Shown here: positions 29,748-41,000 of the stretch, piece by piece
Layout of the letters: each line of letters opens with the position of its first letter
Numbering within the stretch: position 1 is the stretch's first letter
From: Cladocopium goreaui
Taxonomy: Eukaryota > Sar > Dinophyceae > Suessiales > Symbiodiniaceae
Assembly: GCA_947184155.2 (NCBI GenBank)
Contig: CAMXCT020001149.1
Coordinates: forward strand, 1 to 64,000
Direction of reading: 5' to 3'
Length of the DNA stretch: 64,000 nucleotides
Program-made: the position numbers and the translations under genes
Notes under the pieces: model-generated
Databases searched by the model: none
What the model saw: only the letters and a program-made list of their open reading frames with translations
What the model was told of the DNA's origin: nothing

Positions 29748-29769
29748 TTCCCAAGGGTACCTTGGGTAA
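29748..29769. other. Conserved hairpin copy 4
   Basis: Identical stem and loop to copy 3 (CCCAAGG-GTA-CCTTGGG) with the same GTT and TAATGG flanks, in otherwise different surroundings. Confidence 0.7.
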
Positions 29770-31431
29770 TGGCGAGATTTTTAACTACTACTCTGATAAG
29801 CGGTGCACTGCTCCGAACCAGTGTCAGCAAGTCCTAGCGTTGGTGTCCTGGACGGAGTTTAACCAGAGCACCAGGCATTGGTTTGCGATAACTTGCATAC
29901 ATGTGCGCCAAGTAGGCAGCTCGTGAACGGGCTTGCTTGTGTCTGCCACGGCCCATGGCCTAAGGATCTGTTTGTGGGCTACAAGCGTAGCTCCAAAATC
30001 CATTGGAACGGAGCAGCGCTAACTCCATGGGCTTCACCAATCCGTGAAAAGTAGCTGGGAAGATTTTCTGGCAAATAAGTTCTTGCACAGACCAGCCTCT
30101 CGGATAAGCCACCTTTTGGGACATCGCATGATTTCCCAACGAGGGTCAAGGACCATTTCAAATGTTGATGGAAGTCCTTCCGCGCATCGATGAACTCAGG
30201 CCCCTTCGGATTGGTACAAGGCACAGAAAGGAGCGGTGGCTACGGTGAGATCTCCAGTTGCCGCATTTTGATCGGAATCGCCATCTGTCCGAAAGAAAAT
30301 ACTATCTTCCTAGACCCTCTGTTGTACCCGAAAATAGTTTTTACCGCATGGTCTCAATGTTCTTACCATTTTTCGGGCATATCCATTTGGATGGTTTTGA
30401 TTGCGAGCCCTGTGCAAATACTGAGTGACCATTTAATTATTCAATAATATTTCAGAGGTTGATGAACTCTTCAGACATGCTGACAACAGCTGCTGCAAAG
30501 GCTGGTGCTTCCTAATTACTGGTGACATAGCACCGGCCAGCATCTTGCCATTAAATTATCATTGCTTGTTTCCTTGTTTGGTTGCAAAGCTCAACAAATT
30601 GATTGCAGAATAGTTTATCTCCCTGTAGCCTAGAGGGACTATGCAAGACCTCAGCTACTGGACAATGATAAGGACCAAAAGTCTGCGTGAAATGGAAAGT
30701 GCACTCCCTTAGAGCAGCCCATTGTGCGTTAAGTAGGCAGCACGTTCACAGGATTGCTTGTTTCTGCCAAGGCCCACGGACTAAAGGAACAGTCCACTGG
30801 ATACGGGAGGGGCACCTAGGTGGAAGTACGTTCCCAAATCCAAAATACAGAGCAGCACTAACTCCATGGGCTTCCACAATCAGGGAATGGTAGCTATTGG
30901 TTTCTGTCTCTACAGATAAATTTTCCCCATGCCAACCATTATCCCCCTTGCCTAAATATATTCAACTTGACCAGTGGATGTAGCTGATTAGGACCGCCCA
31001 CTATGCTTAGCAACCGTCCGCCATTGTAAGGTACTCATGCCCCATCAGTGTACCCTTATCCCTGGTTCTGAGCCAAAGGGGTGTCTATCTAGTCATTGGC
31101 TGCCCTTAAGTAAGTATCTGGGTGATGGCACGACACCAAATACCATTACAGTATAGTAACGGCTTAAACATTTGACCCTCTACTGCCACAGTCCAATCTA
31201 GGTCTCCCAAGTATGCAGGACGCTAGGAACAGCCGAATAGCCACTATAGGGCCCCAAAGCATACTATTGGCATGTTGCAGTAGGAGGTGCTTCAAGTGCA
31301 TATTACGTGTATATCTTTGTCATTGCGTCCGTGAATTTTGGCTAGAGCTTACCCGCCTCTGTGTTTCCTGTCCACTACCCTGTTTGCTGCAGGACGTCCA
31401 TTAGCGCTGTACAGCATTTCGGACCTTATCC

Positions 31432-31701
31432 ATGCACAGGGCAGCACGTAGCGCAACTGCTGACCATGTTCGTGCCTTACTCCAGCAGCTCCTTTTTGTC
31501 CATCGTGTTAAACTTTTGGCCATGAGATTGCAGTACCAGTTGGAGGAAACCATGGATGACCTGGACGACATAGGGTTTGACGAGCAAGTACTAAGCGGAG
31601 TATTACGAACCGCCCACCTGGAGATCAGTGGATTTATCGCCCGCTGTGACCGAACAATGCTCACGACGGAACAACGCATCCTGCGTATACTACTGCGATG
31701 A
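31432..31701 (+). CDS. Hypothetical 89-aa helical ORF
   Basis: The ATG-initiated ORF is rich in Leu, Arg and acidic residues and reads as two or three amphipathic helices (for example LLQQLLFVHRVKLLAMRLQYQLEE). No family is recognised. It precedes the 574-aa ORF of copy B on the same strand and could be an accessory ORF of that element, comparable with the 133-aa ORF at 43383. It could also be chance. Confidence 0.3.
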   Translation: MHRAARSATADHVRALLQQLLFVHRVKLLAMRLQYQLEETMDDLDDIGFDEQVLSGVLRTAHLEISGFIARCDRTMLTTEQRILRILLR

Positions 31702-32555
31702 AGTGCGGAGCAGCAATGTACAGATAGAAGTTTTTTAACTTGGCTGCGCTGAGTGCCCACCTGCCGCCAAGAAACAGTCAAGCAGTCAGCAATCCGTACT
31801 CCCTCGAAACCACCATAGAACCCCTCTAACAAGTGAGTCGTCACATTGTAGGTATGCCCCCATTTTTAAAGGATAGAGCTGATTGAAACTGCTTCACGCA
31901 CTCAACCATCTATCTAAGTAGTCCCTCATGCCCTCACCCCCCGCTGTGCCCCTCACATCAGTAGGAACACGACACATGTGTCTCTCATTCCCCTACTGTT
32001 CCCAAGGGCACCTTGGGTAATGGTGAGGGTTCAGCTCAGCTTTCACTCTACAAGTTACTCATCTCACATGGTTCACACACTCATGACTATCACCCTCTTC
32101 CCACTATCCTGACGGTCATATATCCTCTCAATAATGTGTGCTCCTTGCTGCCAGTGCTCCTCAGGGTCCATCGTTTCTAGCATATCTTGCACAGATAGCC
32201 ACCTCCTTGTGTCATGCGCTGCTGCCCCACCACTTGCTCCGCTCATTGCTACTTCCTCCTGTGTCATGCCTCTACAACTGAACCACAATGCACTTTCACT
32301 CCAACCCTGTCACCGGTAACATGTTGTACGCACTTCCCACCATTGCAGTGTCTGTTATTTTGTTAATTTGTGCCTGAACCGAACATGATCCACTGTCTCC
32401 GTCAGCAGCCGTTGGCTCGAACTGCGAGGACACCGCACCTGCATAAGCCAGAGTTGCCTGGGTCCTCATTGTCCCCAATTTCTAATTTGCTCGCCCGTTC
32501 ATACATCCAAGCCAACACGGGGTTCTCGTTGTTTGGCCGCTGCCCGCAATAGCGA
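31702..32555. other. Spacer upstream of the copy-B ORFs
   Basis: No supportable gene. Hairpin copy 5 lies at 31999-32020. The region presumably contains the 5' leader of the 574-aa ORF; I see no clear promoter element. Confidence 0.4.
31999..32020. other. Conserved hairpin copy 5
   Basis: The stem CCCAAGG/CCTTGGG is kept while the loop is GCA instead of GTA. The flanks GTT and TAATGG match copies 3 and 4. Confidence 0.7.
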
Positions 32556-34280
32556 GTGGTTCCTGTCGTTTGGTCTAACCATACGCCACGCAATTGCCTC
32601 CACTCCGGAGAGTGCTGCCACTGCAGGGTACCTGTTGCTGGCATGCCGAAGCCAAACCCTTTTCCATCTGGCCAAATCAGTGTTTCCGATCAACACCTAC
32701 TGGACATATCGGCTGGAATGAATTGGGACATGCCGGCTGCCAGCAACGTTCGCTTTCTTGCAGTGAGGGGCACAATATGGGTAGGAGACTGCCAAGCAAC
32801 ATATAACTTCACGCTGGTGGAATACCAATTGTATATCGACGAGGTACCATGGCTTATCTTTTCTACTCTTGCTGACGTCCTTGAGAAAGAGTTTGACCCT
32901 GCCTTTTGGGAGACCGTTAACTACGGCCGGAAAGAGCGGTGGGGCTTTCTTGAACCACCCTGGGATGGACAAGCCTACGGTGTTGCGCCACCGTATACCA
33001 AAGTCCGATTATCCATCTTTAATAATGTCGCTCATACCATGCGTGTCGTGCAACCCTTTGTGTGGAACCAGACCCACCTCAAAGTTCATCCGAACGGAGC
33101 AGCGATCTTCCATGAGCAAAAGAGACTAGCTTTCCTACTGCCTTTGATAGTAGAAGCCCATGAGTTGCTACCGCCTAAGCCACTGTTCTGGGTCAATGAT
33201 GACAATACCATCCCATTGTGGAGAACCACCCTGTGGACGCATGAAGAAACTATACAGTGGTTAGCTGAGACAGGAGAGCCGTACCCAACTGAATTGCGAG
33301 ATGAAATTCAGCCACGCATTAACCAACTCAAATCTTCTCAGCATGCGAAACGTGCACAACCTCCGCCTCCGCCGCTGCCAGCCAGGTGGACGGAGCGATC
33401 CGCAGCAAAGCAGCCAGTACAAAAACTGCAAGCAGATACTCCACAGGACCCCAAGGGTACTCAGAGCACGCCACAGCAAGTGGCTGACCGAGAGCGGCAA
33501 TATATGGAATTGCAGTCTATTATTCATCAAGCAAACCAACGAACGTTGGCAGATAGCCGACCAGCGGAGGTCAGACAGACCCAAAAACCAGCCAATTTGC
33601 TGGCCGCAAGTCAACAAAGCACAGACAACGCGGCAACCGCCGCATCGTCCAATCCCAGTACAGGCGTGGTGGCAGAAGCTCCAACCCCGCAGCAAAGCAA
33701 TCCACCAGACAAAATCAGTGCACAATCATTATTCAACCGAAGACCAGGCCCACCATCGGCCCTGCCTGCGAACAAATCACAAACGGATACCCCGGGTACC
33801 GGCGTGTTATCCTCTGACTCTCACTCTGCAGCTCACAGCAAAGATGATGAGCAGCAACAACCTCCAGAACAGCCCGCAGCTCACGACGACACACCAACAG
33901 AAGAATCGTCGCCTGCAGATACACCCAAAGAATCGCCAGAGACTCAAGCAACTGACACTGCTGGTGCTAGCAGCCCTGAGCCCGCCAGCGAATCCAGGCA
34001 GGACGTCGACCTCGCCGCAGCGGACATCCCGACGTTACAGAACATGGAGAAGACAGCCTGTGAAAGAGTAGCCTTCCATGAAACGCGGCTTTTCAATGCC
34101 CGCGAGCATCTAACGCGCATCAGGAAGCGCCTTAAAAGAATGCAAGATGGCCAATCACCAGGCACTCCGCAACCCTCTCCTGTTGCTGATATGGAAATGG
34201 AAATTATTGACCGACCCTGCAGACAGCTAGCACCGCGTGCACCTGACTGTGTGAAACCACCTGATCAGTGCCATTTCTAA
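32556..34280 (+). CDS. 574-aa ORF preceding the copy-B module, unknown function
   Basis: The listed first codon is GTG; ATG starts in frame are at 32643 and 32718, and one of these is more likely. An N-terminal half of ~250 residues looks globular, with many aromatic residues. From ~270 to ~500 the protein is low-complexity, rich in Pro, Ala, Gln, Ser and Thr and probably disordered. The last ~70 residues contain a Lys/Arg/Glu-rich helix (ACERVAFHETRLFNAREHLT and onward) that could form a coiled coil. This layout resembles gag or ORF1 proteins of retroelements, but I recognise no family. No counterpart of copy A is visible because the window starts too late. It is followed after 516 bp by the glycosyltransferase/hydrolase ORF on the same strand. 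Confidence 0.55.
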   Translation: MVPVVWSNHTPRNCLHSGECCHCRVPVAGMPKPNPFPSGQISVSDQHLLDISAGMNWDMPAASNVRFLAVRGTIWVGDCQATYNFTLVEYQLYIDEVPWLIFSTLADVLEKEFDPAFWETVNYGRKERWGFLEPPWDGQAYGVAPPYTKVRLSIFNNVAHTMRVVQPFVWNQTHLKVHPNGAAIFHEQKRLAFLLPLIVEAHELLPPKPLFWVNDDNTIPLWRTTLWTHEETIQWLAETGEPYPTELRDEIQPRINQLKSSQHAKRAQPPPPPLPARWTERSAAKQPVQKLQADTPQDPKGTQSTPQQVADRERQYMELQSIIHQANQRTLADSRPAEVRQTQKPANLLAASQQSTDNAATAASSNPSTGVVAEAPTPQQSNPPDKISAQSLFNRRPGPPSALPANKSQTDTPGTGVLSSDSHSAAHSKDDEQQQPPEQPAAHDDTPTEESSPADTPKESPETQATDTAGASSPEPASESRQDVDLAAADIPTLQNMEKTACERVAFHETRLFNAREHLTRIRKRLKRMQDGQSPGTPQPSPVADMEMEIIDRPCRQLAPRAPDCVKPPDQCHF

Positions 34281-34796
34281 TGCCGCCTACTCCACAGATG
34301 CGCCAAGAGAAAAGCAGCTGCGTGCCAGGATAATACCCCCTAAACATACCTTATGGGAGAGTACCCACTCAAGTATGACCCCCACAAGCCGGAGTAAGGG
34401 GATTTATGGGGATTTTTGTCTACTAAGCTGTCTTGGTTAGGCGTGTGTCCCAGGTCCTGTCGCCGTCAGTCATCTCAACTTCTGTCGAACTAACATGTAC
34501 TTTGGGCAAAGAAGGTTGCATAAACTGTCAGTGGCTCAATTGTTCGCGCTGCAGCTTTTGTGGCTCCACTAGTTTTCATAGCTAGGTCAGCCATCCAACA
34601 ACAATTCGCACACCAAGGTGTTAGACAAACCCTGATTGTTTTGTTTCCTACTTGTTTCACCTCCAACGAATTGGCCCCGCAACGGGGAACCCTGACCCCG
34701 GGTGCCGGGCGTTCGGGGTTTCCCTAGCCTAGCCAATCCTGTTGACACATTTTGCACTCTCTGCCCATATAGCATTCACTATTTTCGGCTGGTCAC
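34281..34796. other. Intergenic leader of ORF-a copy B with repeated GC motif
   Basis: This 516-bp gap contains a small hairpin CCCCG-CAA-CGGGG (about 34676-34688) and a 23-bp GC-rich motif at 34697-34719. The motif recurs with four mismatches at 34810-34832, just before the first ATG (34848) of the next ORF. No other gene is seen. Confidence 0.5.
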
Positions 34797-37700
34797 TTGG
34801 CACCTGACACCCGGGTACCGGCTGTTCAGGGTCAAGCCTGCGTCAGCATGCTGCAACAGCTTATGACACCAAACAGGTTCATTTCATTGGCGTCGCCTGG
34901 CCCTGATGACTCAGATACAGACATCGAACCAGCAGAGCCAACCGCCCCAGATAACACAGTCGAGGATGTGTCAGTGGACAGTGATACAGAATACTTTGAC
35001 GCCCTCGAAACAGAAGATGACGCTCCGTATTTCCAACAAGGGGCTGAGCCTCCCCCAAGGGAACAGTGGGAAATTGCCGCACCTATTGATTTTTTCAATG
35101 TACAGGAGGTCTCACAAATAAGCCACCAGCTCGACGAACTTTTCCTCTCGGAAAAAGAAATTGAGACCCCACTCGGCATGGACGATATCAAACAAAGGTG
35201 GAAATGGGCCGATGTCGGCTCTTGTCGAATGCCCCGGTCACCCCTGACATACCCTGCGCTCATGGTGGACGAAGGGAACGGCATCCGACGCCCCGCAGCC
35301 AGCCAGGTCCATCATAGAACGCTTTTCCAGTGGATCATAGATAACCTCTCATGGTTGCCACAGTATGCCACTGTTTATGTTTATGTGGACAACCGCAAAC
35401 TGTCAGGCACTGATCCTCCAGCCTACTGGCCGCATTTTGCACCCTGGATCAAAGGCCGATGTACAGTAACTGGCCCCTACCAAGAGAAAACGACTGCTAT
35501 CCACTTTCCCATTCATGCTGACACAGGTTTGCATCAGGTCCATTATACCTGGGCTGGTGCTGCAGCCCTGGAGGCGCTGTGCTTAATGTTTCCCACTGTA
35601 AATTTTGCACTTATCGACTCTGACTGCGTGCCGACCTCATTGTTTGAGATAGCCGAACTAATCAATCTTATGACGGATAAGGGAAGCAGAGGTGAAGCAA
35701 TGCAACACAACACAATGGCCAGCTCTAACCAGTGCCCTCCAGCAGTACTTCTTGCCACAGAAGCCAAGGCTGAACTCAATGCCGGCTTGATCATTGTGAC
35801 AGGGCATATCCCGACCGATGCAGCTGATGTTGAAATGGACCAAGCAACCCCGGCAGCATTCATGCCCCCGGCTGCTGCCCAAAGCTCCTCTCCGAGTGAT
35901 GCACCCGCCCCAAAGGCACGACGAATAGCCCACCCTGCCAACCGCAGATCAGCAGATGACTGGGTCACCGCATTCCACGATAGCCGCGCCAGTTTCCTAG
36001 CTACAACCGCTGTGCCAGAAGACCCTGCGGAAGCAATGAGGGGCGGGCTACTTCTCACCCCCCTACTAGGATGTAAGGCTAGAACCCCGCTTGACTGGAC
36101 ACATGCATGGGCGATGTTGGGCGAATGGGCGGGAGCCATTGCATTCCCCATCCCGGAGCAAGGAGAATGGCCGCGTCATGGAGATGGCCGATACCTTAGA
36201 CCGGACTTTGTCGAGCGGACCCCACCATTCCTTACCTGGGCGCGCCCCATTTTCGAGCAAGGTGCACTCTCCCCTATGTCAGTTTTCCCAGCCGACTTCC
36301 CCATACTCTGTCTTCCAGGAGACAAATTGTTCCAAAGCAAGGAGTTAACCATAGGGTACAGCCTGCCGCCAATAGTGCACGCCTTCCATGGGAGTAAAGT
36401 AGGCCTAGGACACCAACTCCAACAGTGGCTAAGCAAAGGGCTGCAACCGCTTGCTGTGTCGCTCATAGGAGTCGACGAGGCACCCCCGTTATGGACACAC
36501 CCCACAGGCTGCGATTTTGTTAGAGGGAGTAAAATAGTCGCCAAGCCGCATGTCCCGCAAAACAGAAGCCTTACCAAGACGCAGGTGTTGCTTCTCCAGA
36601 GCCTTTGGACACCAGTGGAAGCCCCCAACAGCAGCAATGACCATACACCCTGGCCCAAGACTTGCGAGCCTGCCTATGTCTTCTGCGGTCAGCATGCGAG
36701 CCTCCAGCTCCCTACTGCCCCAATCCTCCCTCTGCTGGAAGCGCTGCAACGACGACTGGAAATTGACCCTAGCAACGCAGAACTAGCTATCAATGAAGTT
36801 CTTGCTAGCCATGCAGACCCCAAATACACTGATTGGAAAATCACTGTCATGGATAACACCTCCTGGCAACTCAATGACGCTGACCCAGGGTCCCTGGACG
36901 TTCAGTGCACTGGGTTGGGTGGAGGAGAACTCGATGAAGATTGGGACGTACTGCTAGCTTGCAAAAAGGAAGCACATGTGTATGGGCCATCCCTTAGCAA
37001 ACAGGACGATTGGAATGCAAGGGCTGGCACAGTAGCAGGCACTGCCCACACACAAGAATACTTGCTACTGCACATCGCTATGTTTCCCATAGGTGCACAC
37101 ATCTGGTGCCGTGTCTTAGGAATGCCCAGTGCGGACCAAATGCAGGCGCAGATCATCAGTCGGGCCATGAAACTGTTGCGCTTCTGTCCTATCATCCCAG
37201 CACACAGAAAACCGCCGTGGCCAGGGTACATGCATGGCCTGCGGCTTTTCACTAAGTTACTAGTTGCACATCCGCTAGTCGGAGTATGCCTGCCCCCTGA
37301 AATCCGCCCAGTAGATCTTCTGAGATTAACAGGATACATGGTAGGCTCTCTCTACATTCGAGGACACAGCGCTGGCTCGTATGCAGGAATGGTATGGGAA
37401 ACCATCCTCTCGGAATTCCCAGACGTTGGTGGCAAAACCGTACTAGCAGCCATTGCGCTACCACCATCGCTGCTGACGGCACACAACTTATCTCAGCTGA
37501 GAGAGATCCACCTCATTCACCATGCAGATGACAGGCTTTGCGTATGGAACCCGTCGAACCATGACATTAAACTGCTTAGGCAACGGGGCTTTGCAATCAC
37601 GCATATCACAGGATGGAGAGCGTACCTCGGCACTGCACAACACAACTACTCGCATTGGACACGAGTTGCCCTCCCAGAGGGACGACCAGATATGGCGCAG

Positions 37701-38081
37701 TTAGAAGGTATCCCTGGAGTGCTCCCCTTCGAAGTGTACTCACAGGCTCCCCTCCGTCTGATCTCATGGTGCAGCTTTGAGCTCCCAAGAACAGCCAAAA
37801 AACTCCTGCGCGAATTAGCTGAAATGTGCGAGCTACCTGAAACCACGACACAAGCACTTGTCACCCATATTGCTGCTCATAACTCAGAGGTCAAAACTGA
37901 GCAGGAGGCAACCCAATACTTAGCCACGTTGGCAACTGTCACCATCTCGTCAAGGACCAAATTGCTCAACTATACCACCATGGTTCAACATTTCCTTGGC
38001 ACCTTGCAATTGCCCATGGCTGTCTACATGTTAGACTACTACTTGCCCATGCCAATGAAGGCTATAATGAAACAGGGTTAA
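34797..38081 (+). CDS. ORF-a copy B: GT-A-like plus alpha/beta-hydrolase-like protein
   Basis: The frame opens with TTG; the first ATG is 34848. After an acidic N-terminus comes a GT-A-like domain: ALIDSDCVPTSLFEIAEL with DSD at 284-286, LNAGLIIV ~55 residues later, and WARPIFEQGALS farther on. These correspond to the DxD, NxG and xQxAL blocks of GT8/glycogenin-like sugar transferases. Residues ~780-1010 resemble an alpha/beta-hydrolase: GHSAGS (~857), HADDRLCVW (~910) and HNYSHW (~949) give a Ser-Asp-His order. Copy A (1-2525) conserves the latter blocks. The ORF ends in TAA, two bases before the ATG of the helicase ORF (TAACAATG). Such an enzyme pair is not a standard retroelement component. 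Substrates are unknown, and both assignments are motif-based. Confidence 0.6.
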   Translation: MAPDTRVPAVQGQACVSMLQQLMTPNRFISLASPGPDDSDTDIEPAEPTAPDNTVEDVSVDSDTEYFDALETEDDAPYFQQGAEPPPREQWEIAAPIDFFNVQEVSQISHQLDELFLSEKEIETPLGMDDIKQRWKWADVGSCRMPRSPLTYPALMVDEGNGIRRPAASQVHHRTLFQWIIDNLSWLPQYATVYVYVDNRKLSGTDPPAYWPHFAPWIKGRCTVTGPYQEKTTAIHFPIHADTGLHQVHYTWAGAAALEALCLMFPTVNFALIDSDCVPTSLFEIAELINLMTDKGSRGEAMQHNTMASSNQCPPAVLLATEAKAELNAGLIIVTGHIPTDAADVEMDQATPAAFMPPAAAQSSSPSDAPAPKARRIAHPANRRSADDWVTAFHDSRASFLATTAVPEDPAEAMRGGLLLTPLLGCKARTPLDWTHAWAMLGEWAGAIAFPIPEQGEWPRHGDGRYLRPDFVERTPPFLTWARPIFEQGALSPMSVFPADFPILCLPGDKLFQSKELTIGYSLPPIVHAFHGSKVGLGHQLQQWLSKGLQPLAVSLIGVDEAPPLWTHPTGCDFVRGSKIVAKPHVPQNRSLTKTQVLLLQSLWTPVEAPNSSNDHTPWPKTCEPAYVFCGQHASLQLPTAPILPLLEALQRRLEIDPSNAELAINEVLASHADPKYTDWKITVMDNTSWQLNDADPGSLDVQCTGLGGGELDEDWDVLLACKKEAHVYGPSLSKQDDWNARAGTVAGTAHTQEYLLLHIAMFPIGAHIWCRVLGMPSADQMQAQIISRAMKLLRFCPIIPAHRKPPWPGYMHGLRLFTKLLVAHPLVGVCLPPEIRPVDLLRLTGYMVGSLYIRGHSAGSYAGMVWETILSEFPDVGGKTVLAAIALPPSLLTAHNLSQLREIHLIHHADDRLCVWNPSNHDIKLLRQRGFAITHITGWRAYLGTAQHNYSHWTRVALPEGRPDMAQLEGIPGVLPFEVYSQAPLRLISWCSFELPRTAKKLLRELAEMCELPETTTQALVTHIAAHNSEVKTEQEATQYLATLATVTISSRTKLLNYTTMVQHFLGTLQLPMAVYMLDYYLPMPMKAIMKQG

Positions 38082-38083
38082 CA

Positions 38084-41000
38084 ATGCAAAGTGCAGGACC
38101 TATCCGGCAACCATGGCAACCCATCGCCTTCGAATTCCTCTTCAAAGGCAGCGAGTTTGGACACTGGAAAGTCAAAGGCGGACAAGATGCATTTGCGTTC
38201 CGACATCCAAGCCTGGGTAAAACTGAAGTGTTCAGCCTACTAGCCAGTGATGCGCACCATCACAAAGTCAGCCCCATCGGCACGGGTAGGCTTATCGCAA
38301 TGGTAGGTACCGCAGAAGCACCAGCTGATGACGGAGATGACCTTCAAATCCTGTTTGGCTTGGTCCTAGCCATCACACCGCGCGCATCCAAAAGCAAGGA
38401 TGAGCTGGCTGCCTCCCGTATATACAGACAGTGCAACCCCAGATTCATCGAAGTAGCCTTTCTCTCAGGGCCAGCCATTGAATTTTTTGCAAAGGAACAG
38501 CTTGAAGCCCTCCAAGACTGGTATAGTGCCTCCGGCCAGCACCTGGACCCCATTGATGCGACCGTTCAGGGACAGAAAAGCCCGGTCCCGGGGACCTTCT
38601 TTCTACATACAATGTGGATGTTCGGATGTACCAAGCCCACCCGAGAAGTTACCGCTGTCGCACAAACCCCCCCGTGCAGATACCACCTGGGATTAGGCAT
38701 CTACAATGTCCAAACGGCAGTTGAAGGAATGGAGGGCAACAAAAAATCACATTTCTTGCATTTGTGCGGCCAGCTGTTACGCCTAGTGCTAATTCCATGT
38801 CACGTAGAGGGTGAGCTTCACCCCTGGACCCGCTCCACTGCACTATCCTTTGCCGCTGAGCTTGACGGACATGTCTTAGGCACACTCTGCGCAGTGACAA
38901 TGGCGTTGCTCACCAACCGGCTAGATCTGTGTATCCAAGGGCTTTTCGGAGCAGGCAAGTCGAAATCGATGGCAATCCTCATCCTAGCCTTGATTGAAAT
39001 CGATACTACCGACAGCCTCAAAATATTATTCATCTGTAAAGAGAACTCCGGCACTAGATCCTTTGCTGACCTCCTCCTATGGCTCGACCCCCCGTCGGGG
39101 GTGTTTGGGCGCATAGGTAGGCTAGTGGGAGACCAAGAGCGCAACAAAAGCAGTTACTCCCACACGAAATTTGACATACACCCGAGAGAAAGAAGACAAA
39201 TGCTGAATAAGTGTCAGTTAATTTTAGCCACCGGGGGAACGGTAGCCCAGGATCTTACCATGCAATGGTCCACAATGTGTGGTTTTATGCAAGAGCTCTC
39301 CCTCCTGGTCATTGATGAAGGCCAGCAATATGGCACTGACCGTGAAATTGCAGTCATCAGCCTGCTGAGACAGCAACCCCTGGTCTTGTGGACAGGAGAC
39401 TCTGAGCAGACACCTGGCGGGATTGATCGTGCAGCTCGCAACGCAAAACGATCACGACAACTCCTGTTAGCCAAGAAGCATGGATTGCGAAGCGACCGCA
39501 ATTATTACATGCCAGCCAACCTTGCCGATGCAATGATCCGACTGCTTGACGGTTCGGCCAATGAAGGTTTAGCGGCTCTTAGTCAAATCCTCAAACGAGG
39601 ACAGCCCACGTTAGGTCAGCTGTGGACAAGTCACCTCTCGCCGCAGGATGAGGAAGACCTCAGGGCAGCCAGCACTGTTCTTCCAGGCCTCAAAGCCCAA
39701 TTTGAAGCCGCCCAGCCAAATATGCAACGACACTCCCGATTTGTGGACTCAGAACTGCTGGCAGGTACCGCTCTTAATTTTCCACGGTCCCTCGTGCGCC
39801 TTGCCTGGATTTTGCAGCATGCCGCTACCCTCCTGCCCATGGCTGGTGACATACAAGCAGTTTTCAATTCCCAGACTGCCGGAGTGAGTGACATCCATGC
39901 TTGGGGGTTAATGCTTCCCTCCAGCTCCAGGGTTAGTCCTGTGACATACCATGCAGTGGTTGCAGTTAGATATCCCGATCTTTGCAGGCAGATCAATGGC
40001 CTATGGGAACTGGGAAGTTTTGCCTCGGGAGGACTTCCCGACAAGCCACCAGGGTTCCAATTAGTGCTTTGGGATACGAATGCTAGGATTAACGGGTTGG
40101 TAGCGACAGATTTAGAGACTCTTGTGTCAGAGGTACTCACCCCCTTCCCTCACAATGCTGGATTTGCAGATGGACTTTTTATAATGACCACAGCAACTGA
40201 TCACAAGAACAACTTGAACGAAACAATTGCCAATTCAGCAGGAGGAACAGCACAGGTGTCAATCGTAGCTCAGCCCAGTATTGGATTTCTAAACACTAAA
40301 TACTACTCCAATGGCTCTCCTACAGAAGATACCGAAGACTGCCTTGGCAGAATCACTGTCCGGCTCACCCGGTCCAAATCGTTAACCTTGCTTGTCTCTC
40401 CGCTGGACATGATGGGGCTCATGGGCATGGCGCAGGTGATTGCCACAATTGCATACGGCATCCGGGGCCTCCGGAGAGGAGAAACGACATGGAGGTGGCC
40501 AGACTTTGATCCTGACCCAGTTCAAGAGAATCTAGCACAGTTAAGCCGGTGGTCACTGAATTCGGCACCAACCTGGGAGTTCCCTCCCCTTGCAATCGCC
40601 AATCAATACTACGATCAGCAAGCTGACGAAGTGAAGCGAGCGAGATACCGTCTGATATTGGTGCGAGGGTCAGACCTTCGCTGGCTAAACAGGGAGCGCT
40701 TCCAAGAAGTTAAAGCAGGCTTACGAACTCAACACAAGTGGCTCCCCGAGCAAAATCTCCCTTTCTCTGAAGTTGTCCTATATGCCTACGCTGCTGATCG
40801 CACACCCTTTCCCACCTACGTGTGCCTACCCTCAGGACTGTACAAAGCACGCACCGGGCAAATAGTAGCGCAGACGGGCCCAGAACAGGAGATCCTGTCC
40901 CTGCCTGGCATATACTTCTTTGATGGATGGCGATTACACCCGAAGTTGCCGATCCCTGACCACTTGCCGCGCGCAAAAGAGGCGCCAGTCCAAGGTACCG

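Larger units (their letters stand above)
26936..31431. other. Non-coding region with repeats and hairpins
   Basis: About 4.5 kb has no supportable gene. It holds a 654-bp tandem duplication (27007-28308), four of the five copies of a conserved hairpin, and degenerate repeats: 28709-28770 resembles 30183-30245, and 29899-30075 resembles 30722-30900. Short ORFs are scattered on both strands without recognisable domains. Confidence 0.5.
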
